A model generated the notes under the pieces. The model was not told where the DNA came from. It was given only the letters and a program-made list of their open reading frames with translations, and made no database searches. From an uncultured Collinsella sp. (GTDB taxonomy: Bacteria; Actinomycetota; Coriobacteriia; Coriobacteriales; Coriobacteriaceae), in the NCBI GenBank assembly GCA_900551555.1, contig URWC01000013.1:1-21848 (forward strand): 21,848 nt of DNA, read 5' to 3'. Below are positions 13,140 through 20,546 of this stretch, in pieces (position 1 is the first letter of the stretch; every line of letters starts with the position of its first letter). The translations under genes were made by a program, and so were the position numbers.

Positions 13140-13203
13140 GTTGCGAGTGAGGCAGCTAAAGTAGCCCCGTCCCAAATTAGCCACCCCCGCTGACGCTCCT
13201 GGG

Positions 13204-13725
13204 TTACCTTACGAAGATGACGTTGTCGCGGCGCGGCTTTGCCTCGGGTAGCGTGTCCTCGGCATAGCCCAGAATGCAGTTACCGACACCGCGCAGGCTG
13301 CCGTCGGCGGGCAGGCCCCAGCTGGCCAGCAGCTCCAGGCCCTCGGGCGAGTCAAAGACCTCATGCGCGCGGTGAATCCAGCACGAATCGACACCCAGTG
13401 CATAGGCTGCGTTGAGCAAGTTGCCCATGGCGAGCGAGCCGTCTTCCAGATGTGTGGGCACGCTGCGGTCAACCAGCACCACCACAACGGTCTTGGCGCC
13501 ATAGAAGGGGTCGCTGTTGCTGTCCATGACCTGGGCGTTGAGCTGTGAGAGACGCTCGACGGTCGCGGGGTCGGTGACGGCGACAAACGTCACCGGCTGG
13601 CGGCCCATGCCGCTCGGTGCATATTGGCCGGCTTCGATAATACGTGCAAGCTTTTCGGCCTCGACGGGACGATCGCTGTATTTGCGGCAGCTGCGGCGGT
13701 GAATGAGTGCTTCGATTGTCTCCAT
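13204..13725 (-). CDS. Nitroreductase-family flavoprotein
   Basis: The 173-residue protein belongs to the FMN-dependent nitroreductase superfamily, usually homodimers that reduce nitro compounds, quinones or enones with NAD(P)H. HRRSCRKYSDRPV (9-21) matches the N-terminal FMN-phosphate motif, APSGMGRQP (37-44) the second FMN contact, and the Gly-rich RGVGNCILGYAED (145-157) the C-terminal one. The length fits the short branch common in gut anaerobes. ATG 13725 follows GAGGAGA; an in-frame extension to 13821 has no comparable site. It is convergent with the preceding membrane-protein gene and divergent from the small protein gene. The substrate is not predictable. Confidence 0.87.
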   Translation of the reverse strand: METIEALIHRRSCRKYSDRPVEAEKLARIIEAGQYAPSGMGRQPVTFVAVTDPATVERLSQLNAQVMDSNSDPFYGAKTVVVVLVDRSVPTHLEDGSLAMGNLLNAAYALGVDSCWIHRAHEVFDSPEGLELLASWGLPADGSLRGVGNCILGYAEDTLPEAKPRRDNVIFVR

Positions 13726-13878
13726 GGTGTCTCCTCGCGGTGGCGTTGCAGATGCCCCGTTCATACCCGTCGGGCTTAAACGATAGACGGTCAATTGCCC
13801 GGCCAAAAGGATAGATTCCAATTGGGAAAGTAGGTTTGCATAAAAGTACCTTCAGAATGTGACAAACAAATGGGATGG

Positions 13879-13890
13879 TTAAACGTTTTA
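13879..13890. promoter_or_regulatory. CG-centred palindrome TTAAACGTTTTA
   Basis: It contains the perfect 8-base palindrome AAACGTTT, with 5 of 6 positions symmetric about CG, and resembles LacI-family operators. It lies in the divergent gap between the nitroreductase and small-protein genes. Similar sites are at 6802-6813 and 20505-20516. The regulator is unproven. Confidence 0.3.
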
Positions 13891-14019
13891 TCCCGTCTAC
13901 CCTGCGGTTTTTTACCACTTGCCTAAATGACGAACGCATAACCTCTGATAAAGGTTTTACTAAAGGAGCACCAACGTTTATCAATGCGCCGTGGTGGCGC
14001 CGGGCCAGGAGGTAACATC

Positions 14020-14310
14020 ATGTTCCAGGCTGGAGATGTCGTCGAGACCGATTTCGAAGGATTTCTGAAGCTGCTGCGTTCCAAGACGCGCGCTTTCGTG
14101 TCGATCAACGATCACGAGTACTACATCACGCACACCGATGGCTATTGGCGTGTTCAGGATTGCGAGGCCCTCAACGATAAGGGCCACTTTACTGACTGCT
14201 CCGAGCTGGTCAACACGGTCTGCGAGGTCGTCGAGCTGCCGTGGATTGCCGGCAAGAGCCTGCATGACAGCTTCTCGGGCGCTACGGTCTATGAGGCCGT
14301 CGCTGCGTAA
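14020..14310 (+). CDS. Uncharacterised 96-residue protein
   Basis: A small soluble acidic protein, not recognised. It begins MFQAGDVVETDFEGFLKLL and contains NDHEYYITHTDGYWRVQD (30-47), a beta-rich aromatic stretch, then NTVCEVVELPWIAGKSLHDS (65-84). Three cysteines (48, 60, 68) are spaced unlike a zinc site. ATG 14020 is backed by a perfect AGGAGG at 14007-14012; an upstream ATG at 13984 is in frame but lies before this site. Codon use is like its neighbours. The leader contains GATAAAGGTT (13947) and AACGTTTATC (13973), which pair at 9 of 10 positions and could fold near the start. A strong terminator follows, so it is probably transcribed alone. Confidence 0.82.
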   Translation: MFQAGDVVETDFEGFLKLLRSKTRAFVSINDHEYYITHTDGYWRVQDCEALNDKGHFTDCSELVNTVCEVVELPWIAGKSLHDSFSGATVYEAVAA

Positions 14311-14336
14311 CAGCCAACAATCGATATTCTCTCGCA

Positions 14337-14371
14337 ACCGCCGGCGCCGCCCCCGCGCCGGCGGTCTTTTT
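14337..14371 (+). terminator. Strong intrinsic terminator
   Basis: ACCGCCGGCGC (14337-14347) and GCGCCGGCGGT (14355-14365) form a perfect 11-bp GC stem with a 7-base loop, followed by CTTTTTCT. It ends the small-protein gene. Confidence 0.9.
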
Positions 14372-14414
14372 CTGCCGATAGGCCATAAAAGTGCGCGCAT
14401 TTGCGGAGAGCCTG

Positions 14415-14475
14415 TTGACGATAGTCAAAACTCGGACTAATCTAGAGACATATAATTGGTCAAAAATCGGACAAT
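14415..14475 (+). promoter_or_regulatory. marR-ABC promoter with two direct repeats
   Basis: TTGACG (14415-14420) and TAATCT (14438-14443) with a 17-base spacer make the best promoter in the window. TTGAC-GATA-GTCAA (14415-14428) is an inverted repeat over the -35 box. Two related units, GTCAAAACTCGGACTAAT (14424-14441) and GTCAAAAATCGGACAAT (14459-14475), repeat at 35 bases, about three and a third helical turns, the first covering the spacer and -10 box. This is a likely site for repression by the MarR-type protein encoded next. Confidence 0.7.
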
Positions 14476-14490
14476 CGAATGGTGGGATAG

Positions 14491-14991
14491 ATGAATAGTG
14501 CGGTTACGCTGGTCGACTTCGATCGGTTGCTCAATGGACTCGACCATATCTATTCGGAGTTCTCGCGCGCCTGCGGCCTTTCGGACTGCGCCTATTGGAT
14601 GCTCGTCGACACCAGCACGGCGGGCGGCAGTATTGCCGTAAGCCGTCTGACAAGCGAATGGTTCTACAGCAAGCAGACCATCAACTCGGCAATTAAAACC
14701 TTGACGGCGCGGGGCTTCGCAACGTTGGAGTTTGCCGAAGGCAGTCGTAAGAACAAGGTTGTGAGCCTGACCGGAGAGGGCAGGCGATTTGCCGAGCGTT
14801 ATGCGCTGCCGGCACTCAAGGCCGAACAGCGAGCCTTTGGCGCGCTTGAGCCATGTGAGCAGCGCGAGATTATGCGCTTGATCGGCAAATTCTCTCAGGT
14901 GCTCGGCGATGAGTGCGATGCCTTTAAGCAGCATATCGCTGCCGAGAGCCAAGCCGAGAATCAAGGTGAGGGGGAGTCGTGCGACTGTTAA
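14491..14991 (+). CDS. MarR-family transcriptional regulator
   Basis: The 166-residue protein has the MarR winged-helix core: SDCAYWMLVDTSTA helix, VSRLTSEWFYSKQTINSAIKTLTARGF (50-76) as helix-turn-helix and recognition helix, and the wing LEFAEGSRKNKVVSLTGEG (79-97). The C-terminal helices would form the dimer. MarR proteins usually repress an adjacent transporter and let go on binding a toxic ligand. ATG 14491 follows GGTGGGA. The last four codons overlap the first ABC gene, which implies translational coupling. The promoter upstream carries two direct repeats. The Cys-rich end (ECDAF and SCDC) is unusual and might be redox-sensitive, but that is speculative. Confidence 0.88.
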   Translation: MNSAVTLVDFDRLLNGLDHIYSEFSRACGLSDCAYWMLVDTSTAGGSIAVSRLTSEWFYSKQTINSAIKTLTARGFATLEFAEGSRKNKVVSLTGEGRRFAERYALPALKAEQRAFGALEPCEQREIMRLIGKFSQVLGDECDAFKQHIAAESQAENQGEGESCDC

Positions 14992-16715
14992 TGAGGTTTC
15001 TAAAGCCATATCGAGGGCTTGTCGCAGTGACGCTGCTGGTGCTGCTGGTGGATAACGTTGGTACGCTGTTGGTTCCCACGATGTTGGCGAACATGGTCAA
15101 CACCGGTATTACCACGGGCGATGTCGACTACATTTTACGCAACGGCCTATACATGTTTATCGCGACCAGCATGGCTAGCGGCGGCACGGTGCTGGGCTGC
15201 TATCTTTCGGCGCGCCTGGCCGCCAACGTGGCTTGCGATATCCGCAATGCCGTGTACGACAAATCGCTCGAGCTCGCGGCCAGCGATTTTGAGCGCTTTG
15301 GCACCGGATCGATGATCACGCGCTCGCTCAACGACATCAACGTGATTCAGCAGGCGATTCTGCAGACGATTCAGCTGGTGCTGCCCGTGCCGTTTTTGGC
15401 TGTGGCGGGCATCATCTTCGCCTGGTTTATCGATCCTGCCATGGGCACGCTTCTGGGCGTAGTCGTTGCGATTGTGCTGGTGGCGGCGGTCTTTACGGTT
15501 GCCAACGCGGCGCCGATTTTTATGCGCCTACAGGGCTTTATCGACCGCATGAACGTGGTGCTGCGCGAGAATATTGTGGGCGTGCGCGTCATCCGTGCGT
15601 TTAACAAGGAGCGCCACGAGGAACGGCGTCTGGACGAGGTGTTTAGCGAATACGCCGCCAACGCCATCAAAGTCAACCACCTGTTTGTGGGCCTCGACAG
15701 CTCAAGCTTCTTTTTGATGAACATCGCCGAGGTGGCGGTGCTGTGGGTGGGCGGCAACCGCGTAGGCGCCCACGCCATGCAGATTGCGAGTATCTCGGCG
15801 GTGCTGGAGTATGCAATTCTGATCCTGTTCTTTGTGATGATGGCCCAGATGGTGGTGCTGACGCTTCCGCGTGCTGCCGCGTGCCTGAACCGTGCGCAGC
15901 AGGTGTTGGAGATTGAGCCGAGCATCGTCGATGGCGAGCGCACGCTGGATGACGGGGCGCGCGAGCCCCAAGACGAAGCCGATGCGGTGGCCGTGTTCGA
16001 CCACATGTCGTTTCGCTTTGACGATGCCGACGAGGATACCCTGTGCGACCTGAGCTTTGCCTGCCGTCGCGGTCAGACGACTGCAATCGTTGGCTCGACA
16101 GGCTCGGGCAAATCGACGGTGGCAAAGCTTCTGCTGCGCTTCCACGATGCCACCAAGGGCTCCATTCGCCTGAATGGTGTGGACCTGCGCGAGCTTACGC
16201 AAGGCGAAATCCGCGGGCGCATTGCCTATGTGCCGCAGAAGGCGTGGCTGTTCTCGGGCACGGTGGCGAGCAACCTTCGCTTTGGTAACGAAGGCGCGAC
16301 CGAGGACGACATGCTTCACGCGCTTGAGGTTGCCCAGAGCACCTTTGTACTCGACCAACCGCAGGGGCTCGATACCCCGGTTGCCCAGGGCGGCACGAAC
16401 TTTTCGGGCGGCCAGCGCCAGCGCCTGGCGATTGCCCGCGCACTCATGAAGCATGCCGATCTATATATCTTCGACGACAGTTTTTCGGCCCTGGACTTTA
16501 AGACCGATGCGGCACTGCGCCATGCGCTGCAGGACGAGACGTGCGATGCCGCGGTGCTCATCATCGCGCAGCGCATCTCGACGATCTTGCATGCCGATCA
16601 GATCGTGGTGCTCAAAGACGGCGAGATCGTGGGCCTAGGCACGCACGACGAGCTCATGGAAACCTGCGAGGTGTACCGCGCAATCGCGGAATCGCAGATG
16701 AAGGGAGGTGAGTAG
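14979..16715 (+). CDS. ABC exporter half-transporter, degenerate-site subunit
   Basis: The 578-residue protein has a six-helix type IV exporter membrane domain (about 1-310) and a nucleotide-binding domain (about 335-578). Walker A is GSTGSGKS (372-379), the Q-loop is YVPQKAWLF, the signature is FSGGQRQ (475-481) and Walker B is LYIFDD (495-500). The catalytic glutamate is replaced by Asp500 and the H-loop histidine by Gln531 (IIAQRIST). These changes mark the degenerate subunit of heterodimeric exporters such as TM287/288. The GTG start at 14979 sits inside marR behind GAGGGGG; ATG 14991 (TAATG) is an alternative. It overlaps marR and nearly touches the second ABC gene. The substrate (drug, lipid or peptide) is unknown. 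Confidence 0.92.
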   Translation: MRLLMRFLKPYRGLVAVTLLVLLVDNVGTLLVPTMLANMVNTGITTGDVDYILRNGLYMFIATSMASGGTVLGCYLSARLAANVACDIRNAVYDKSLELAASDFERFGTGSMITRSLNDINVIQQAILQTIQLVLPVPFLAVAGIIFAWFIDPAMGTLLGVVVAIVLVAAVFTVANAAPIFMRLQGFIDRMNVVLRENIVGVRVIRAFNKERHEERRLDEVFSEYAANAIKVNHLFVGLDSSSFFLMNIAEVAVLWVGGNRVGAHAMQIASISAVLEYAILILFFVMMAQMVVLTLPRAAACLNRAQQVLEIEPSIVDGERTLDDGAREPQDEADAVAVFDHMSFRFDDADEDTLCDLSFACRRGQTTAIVGSTGSGKSTVAKLLLRFHDATKGSIRLNGVDLRELTQGEIRGRIAYVPQKAWLFSGTVASNLRFGNEGATEDDMLHALEVAQSTFVLDQPQGLDTPVAQGGTNFSGGQRQRLAIARALMKHADLYIFDDSFSALDFKTDAALRHALQDETCDAAVLIIAQRISTILHADQIVVLKDGEIVGLGTHDELMETCEVYRAIAESQMKGGE

Positions 16716-16716
16716 C

Positions 16717-18717
16717 ATGACCGAGGAGCTCAAGAAGCAGGGCATCGTCGATGGCGCTGCGGTTGTAGAGACAGTCGAGGAGACGGGCGTCGCGCCCGAC
16801 CTGGACGAAGCCGCCAAGGCGGCGGAGCGCGAGGCTCGCCGCCAAGCGCTCTACGAGGAAAACGAACGTGCCGAGGACGAGCGCGCCCGCGCCGAGGCAG
16901 AGCGCATGCGCGATGTGGACGATGAGGACGAGGACGAGAAACCCCGCGACACCTGGGCGACGGTGCGCCGCCTGTGGAGCGAGGCTGCCGGCGACCATTG
17001 GCGCTTCTATATCGTGTTCGCGAGCATTGTGTTCTACGCCATCTTTAACACCGCTGCGCCGGCATATAGCGCCCGCGTGATAGATGAGCTGTGGGGCCAC
17101 ATTCAGGTAGCGTTTGTCAACAACGCCACCTTCAGCATCACCTGGGAGAACTGCGGCAGGACTATCTTCATCTACTTTTTGATTTGGACGGCCGCCGCTT
17201 CGTTCTACGCGCTCCAGAGCTTTTTGATGTCGAGCGTGGCCGAACGCCTCAACCTGCGCCTGCGCAACCGCATCGCGCAAAAGCTCAACCGTCTGCCGCT
17301 CGCCTATTTTGACGCGCATCGTCCCGGCGAGGTCGTCAGCCGCGCGACCAACGACCTGGACAAGATGTCCGAGAGCATGCAGCGCGGATTGCTGCAGCTG
17401 CTCGTGTCGATCGGCACGGTTGTTGGTGCTGTGAGCGTGATGTTCGTGTTCAGCGTGCAGCTTACGCTCGTCTTTCTGTTCTTTACGGCACTGTCGCTGC
17501 TGGTGACGAAGGTCGTCTCGCGCCACACACACGATGTGACGGGCGAGCGCCAGGAGTGGGTGTCAAAGATTACGAGTGCGGTTGAGGAAGGCTACTCGGG
17601 CCGTCTGGTGATTCGCGCGTTCAACCGTGAGCGCCAGAGTTCTGCCGAGGTGCACCAGGCCTCGGGCGAGCTGGCACGCGTGAGTGCCAAGGCCGACTTC
17701 ATGATTAACGCCGTCGGCCCCGCGGTGCGCTTTATCGGCCGTTTGGCGCAGATCGTGATCGCGCTCGTGGGCTGCAGCATGCTGGTTGCCGGTCACATGA
17801 CCGTCGGCGTGTTCCAGGCGTTCTTCCAGTTTATCTACGAGGCGTCCGAACCCATGACGCAGCTGTCGTTTACCTTCAACTCGCTGCAGAGCGCGCTGGC
17901 GAGTGCAGAGCGCGTGTTCGACCTGCTCGATGAGCCCGAGATGGAGGCCGATCCGCTGCCGGACAAGGCCGCCAAGCTGCCGGGTCGCGTGGAGGGCCGC
18001 GTCTCCTTTGAGCATGTACGCTTTGGTTATTCGCCCGACAAGCCGCTTATGCGCGATGTGTCGTTTACCGCCGAGCCGGGCCAGAAGATTGCCGTGGTGG
18101 GAACCACGGGCGCAGGCAAGACGACGCTCATCAACCTGCTCATGCGCTTCTACGAGATTGACGGCGGGCGTATTACGCTCGACGGCGTGGATACGAGCCG
18201 CATGGACCGCGGCGAGCTACGGCAGCAGTTTGGCATGGTGCTGCAGGACGCCTGGCTGTTCGATGGCACGATTGCCGAAAACATCGCCTACGGCTGCCCC
18301 GAGGCAACGCGCGACGAAATTGTGGCCGCCGCTCGTGCCGCGCAGGTCGACTTCTTTGTGCGCACCATGCCGCAGGGCTACGACACGCGCGTGGCCAACG
18401 ATGCCGAGAGCATCAGCCAGGGTCAGCGTCAGCTGCTGACCATCGCACGCGTGCTGCTCAACAACCCGGCGATTCTCATCCTGGATGAGGCGACCTCAAG
18501 CGTGGATACGCGTACCGAGCTTGCCATCGGTCGTGCCATGGACGCGCTCATGCGCGGGCGCACGAGCTTTGTGATCGCGCACCGCCTGTCGACGATTGTG
18601 GATGCCGACCTGATCTTGGTCATGGACCACGGCAACATTATCGAGCAAGGTACGCATAAGGAACTGCTGGCTGCCGAGGGCGCTTATGCCGACCTCTACT
18701 TGAGTCAGTTCGCATAA
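16717..18717 (+). CDS. ABC exporter half-transporter, catalytic subunit
   Basis: The 666-residue partner has a canonical ATP site: Walker A GTTGAGKT (462-469), signature ISQGQRQ (566-572), Walker B ILILDE with Glu591, D-loop SSVD and H-loop His622 (VIAHRLST). The membrane domain spans about 95-395. It carries an unusual N-terminal extension of about 75 residues, helical and highly charged, ending in DVDDEDEDEKPRD; this may be a cytoplasmic regulatory arm. ATG 16717 follows AAGGGAGG by a good distance; GTG 16708 in the same frame lies within that site. It starts one base after the first ABC gene ends, so the two subunits are made together and should form a heterodimer. The substrate is unknown. 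Confidence 0.93.
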   Translation: MTEELKKQGIVDGAAVVETVEETGVAPDLDEAAKAAEREARRQALYEENERAEDERARAEAERMRDVDDEDEDEKPRDTWATVRRLWSEAAGDHWRFYIVFASIVFYAIFNTAAPAYSARVIDELWGHIQVAFVNNATFSITWENCGRTIFIYFLIWTAAASFYALQSFLMSSVAERLNLRLRNRIAQKLNRLPLAYFDAHRPGEVVSRATNDLDKMSESMQRGLLQLLVSIGTVVGAVSVMFVFSVQLTLVFLFFTALSLLVTKVVSRHTHDVTGERQEWVSKITSAVEEGYSGRLVIRAFNRERQSSAEVHQASGELARVSAKADFMINAVGPAVRFIGRLAQIVIALVGCSMLVAGHMTVGVFQAFFQFIYEASEPMTQLSFTFNSLQSALASAERVFDLLDEPEMEADPLPDKAAKLPGRVEGRVSFEHVRFGYSPDKPLMRDVSFTAEPGQKIAVVGTTGAGKTTLINLLMRFYEIDGGRITLDGVDTSRMDRGELRQQFGMVLQDAWLFDGTIAENIAYGCPEATRDEIVAAARAAQVDFFVRTMPQGYDTRVANDAESISQGQRQLLTIARVLLNNPAILILDEATSSVDTRTELAIGRAMDALMRGRTSFVIAHRLSTIVDADLILVMDHGNIIEQGTHKELLAAEGAYADLYLSQFA

Positions 18718-18746
18718 TGTGACAAAGGGACAGTCTCTTTGCCACA
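18718..18746. repeat. Palindrome with GGGACA core, TGTGACAAAG stem
   Basis: Arms TGTGACAAAG (18718-18727) and CTTTGCCACA (18737-18746) match at 9 of 10 positions, with GGACAGTCT between. It starts at the base after the ABC stop codon. Its AAAGGGACA core matches 38-68, whose stem is ATAGGACAAAGGG. Confidence 0.75.
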
Positions 18747-18754
18747 TCACAAAT

Positions 18755-18789
18755 AAGGCGCGCCGGGGGTGAATTCCCTGGCGCGCCTT
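18755..18789. terminator. Terminator between ABC exporter and cysE
   Basis: AAGGCGCGCC (18755-18764) and GGCGCGCCTT (18780-18789) form a perfect 10-bp stem extended by GGG/CCC inside, followed by TGCG. It lies between convergent genes; its A-rich left flank (AAATAAGG) suggests it also works on the minus strand for cysE. Confidence 0.75.
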
Positions 18790-18827
18790 TGCGTTGATGC
18801 CGATGTCGTTTTGTGCCGCTTGCGTTC

Positions 18828-19532
18828 CTAGCGTTCGTCCACGAGCTTGGCGACGAGGGCCTTGAGCTCGGCCACCTCTCGCTCGAGTTCCTTGACGCGG
18901 CGGGCATTCTCGGTGATGCCCTGGCGGTTGAGGGCGGACTGCTCGGCGGCGTTATCGGGCATGTACTCGCGATGCTGCTTGGCGTCGAAACTCTCCTCGA
19001 ACACACGGCAGCCGTTGCGCTTGATGATGCGTCCCGGCACGCCCACGACGGTGCAGTTGTCGGGGACGTCCTTAACGACGACCGAGTTGCCGCCGATCTT
19101 GACGTTGTTGCCGATGCGGATGTTGCCGAGCACCTTGGCGCCCGTGCCCACCGTGACATTGTTGCCCAGGGTGGGGTGACGCTTGCCGGTCTCGTTGCCG
19201 GTGCCGCCGAGCGTGACGCCCTGGTAGAGCACACAGTTGTCGCCCACAATGGTGGTCTCGCCGATGACGACGCCCATGGCGTGGTCGATAAAGAAATGCT
19301 TGCCGATCTGTGCCGCGGGGTGAATCTCGACGCCGGTGATGTGGCGGGTGATTTGCGAGAGCACGCGGGCGAGCGAGCGATGTCCATGCTCCCACAGCCA
19401 GTGCTCGGGCACGTGGTTCCACTTGGCGTGCAGGCCAGGATAGGAAAGGAAGATGACCAGACCGTTTTGCGCGGCGGGGTCCTGCGCTTGGACGGTCTTG
19501 ATGTCCTCGCGAATGGTATTGATAAAGCTCAC
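18828..19532 (-). CDS. cysE: Serine O-acetyltransferase
   Basis: The 234-residue cytoplasmic enzyme acetylates serine to O-acetylserine for cysteine synthesis. It shows the short (EpsC-like) form: a helical N-terminus (1-60) and a left-handed beta-helix of hexapeptide repeats (about 68-165). Landmarks are HPAAQIGKHFFIDHAMGVVIGE, with the catalytic His in DHAMG (84), VTLGGTGNETGKRHP (107-120) and GVPGR (164-168). The C-terminus (210-234) is a predicted coiled coil, VKELEREVAELKALVAKL, an uncommon extra that might aid trimer stacking. The GTG start at 19532 was chosen because AAGGGAGG lies upstream at a proper distance; the frame stays open to 19619. No cysK is in the window. Feedback inhibition by cysteine is usual for the family. 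Confidence 0.93.
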   Translation of the reverse strand: MSFINTIREDIKTVQAQDPAAQNGLVIFLSYPGLHAKWNHVPEHWLWEHGHRSLARVLSQITRHITGVEIHPAAQIGKHFFIDHAMGVVIGETTIVGDNCVLYQGVTLGGTGNETGKRHPTLGNNVTVGTGAKVLGNIRIGNNVKIGGNSVVVKDVPDNCTVVGVPGRIIKRNGCRVFEESFDAKQHREYMPDNAAEQSALNRQGITENARRVKELEREVAELKALVAKLVDER

Positions 19533-19574
19533 CGGCCGCCCTCCCTTAGCGCCATGGCAATGCGATTCAATAAA

Positions 19575-19590
19575 GTATAGCGATTCGCTA
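19575..19590 (-). promoter_or_regulatory. cysE -10 box with overlapping palindrome
   Basis: On the minus strand TATACT (19575-19580) is a good -10 box. It overlaps the perfect 13-base palindrome TAGCGA-T-TCGCTA (19578-19590), which lies where a repressor would block polymerase. A clear -35 box was not found. Confidence 0.5.
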
Positions 19591-19675
19591 GGGATTAGGA
19601 AGGACAATCTTGGCGGCATTGCGCGACAGGTGTCAGTTATGCAAACTTGCTGGTAATGGAGTCATGCTTTTGTGG

Positions 19676-19709
19676 GGTTGCGCACGAGGGGGCACCGCAA
19701 CCGTATACT
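19676..19709 (+). promoter_or_regulatory. dedA promoter with flanking inverted repeat
   Basis: TATACT (19704-19709) is a good -10 box. Directly before it, GGTTGCG (19676-19682) and CGCAACC (19696-19702) form a perfect 7-bp inverted repeat spanning the -35 region, so it may be an operator. The nearest -35-like TTGCGC is 20 bases away, longer than ideal. Confidence 0.45.
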
Positions 19710-19755
19710 GGTCAACTTGGACGTATCCGCGCCCACAACTGAGAGGTTTTACTTC

Positions 19756-20403
19756 ATGGGTTTCATCAATTTTATTGCCGAGCTGCTTAAGGACCCGCGC
19801 ACCGCGATCGCCAGCTGGATCGCCGCCGGCCCGCTTATGGCCTACGGCTGCGTGTTCCTGATCATCTTTATCGAGACGGGCGTGGTGTTCTTCCCGTTCC
19901 TTCCCGGTGATTCGCTGCTGTTCGCCTCGGGTTTCTTTGCCCACAATGGCGGCTTTAACATTGTGGCGCTTCTGGCCACCGCATGGGCCGCTGCCATTTT
20001 GGGCGATCAGTGCAACTTTATGATCGGTCACTTCTTTGGCAAAAAGATCATCGCTTCGGGCAAGGTCAAGGCTATGACGCCCGAGCGCATCAAAAAGTCC
20101 GAGGATTTCTTGGACAAGTGGGGTCACCTGGCCATCTTCCTCGGCCGCTTCTTCCCGTTTATCCGCACCTTTGTGCCCTTTATCGCCGGCATGGGCGGCA
20201 TGCACTGGCGCAACTTTGTCATCTTTAACGTGCTGGGTGGCATTACCTGGTCAACGCTCTTTACACTGCTGGGCTACTTCTTTGGCGGCATTCCCTTTGT
20301 GCAGGAGCACTTTGAGCTGCTAATTGTTGGCATCGTTGCCGTGTCGATCATCCCGACCGTGGTCGGTCTGGTCAAGGCTAAGCTGGGCAAAAAGAACGCC
20401 TAG
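19756..20403 (+). CDS. DedA-family membrane protein
   Basis: The 215-residue protein belongs to the DedA (VTT domain) family, now linked to flipping of undecaprenyl phosphate or phospholipids and to membrane homeostasis; which lipid is unknown here. Hydrophobic segments lie at about 28-48, 52-62, 66-92, 135-148, 152-178 and 188-206. Family residues are visible: Glu40 in IIFIETG, Asp52 in FLPGDSLLFASG, and the arginines of FLGRFFPFIRTFVPFIAGMG (Arg131 and Arg137), followed by the Gly-rich NVLGGITW. ATG 19756 follows GAGAGG; an in-frame start at 19672 would cross the promoter. It is monocistronic, divergent from cysE and followed by a terminator. Confidence 0.92.
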   Translation: MGFINFIAELLKDPRTAIASWIAAGPLMAYGCVFLIIFIETGVVFFPFLPGDSLLFASGFFAHNGGFNIVALLATAWAAAILGDQCNFMIGHFFGKKIIASGKVKAMTPERIKKSEDFLDKWGHLAIFLGRFFPFIRTFVPFIAGMGGMHWRNFVIFNVLGGITWSTLFTLLGYFFGGIPFVQEHFELLIVGIVAVSIIPTVVGLVKAKLGKKNA

Positions 20404-20431
20404 CTCGAGCCGGCGCACAAATCATGTCGCT

Positions 20432-20466
20432 GAGGCCCGTCACCGCTTACGGTGGCGGGCCTCTTT
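20432..20466 (+). terminator. dedA terminator
   Basis: GAGGCCCGTCACCG (20432-20445) and CGGTGGCGGGCCTC (20450-20463) pair over 14 positions with one wobble and a 4-base loop, followed by TTTAGTTTC. Confidence 0.85.
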
Positions 20467-20504
20467 AGTTTCGGTCAAATGAAAATACTTTAGTTAGTTA
20501 AAGA

Positions 20505-20539
20505 AAAGCGTTTTATCCGACGCGCGTGCGGAGTACAAT
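20505..20539 (+). promoter_or_regulatory. ilvE promoter with CG-centred site
   Basis: TACAAT (20534-20539) is a good -10 box; TTTTAT (20511-20516), 17 bases upstream, is a weak -35. The -35 region overlaps AAAAGCGTTTTA (20505-20516), symmetric about CG at most positions and akin to TTAAACGTTTTA at 13879. The predicted transcript start is near 20546-20547. Confidence 0.5.
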
Positions 20540-20546
20540 CTCGTGC

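Noticed and set aside
13140..13203. Terminator between the membrane-protein and nitroreductase genes
   Set aside because: No stem of useful length with a T-tract could be found in the 64-base gap.
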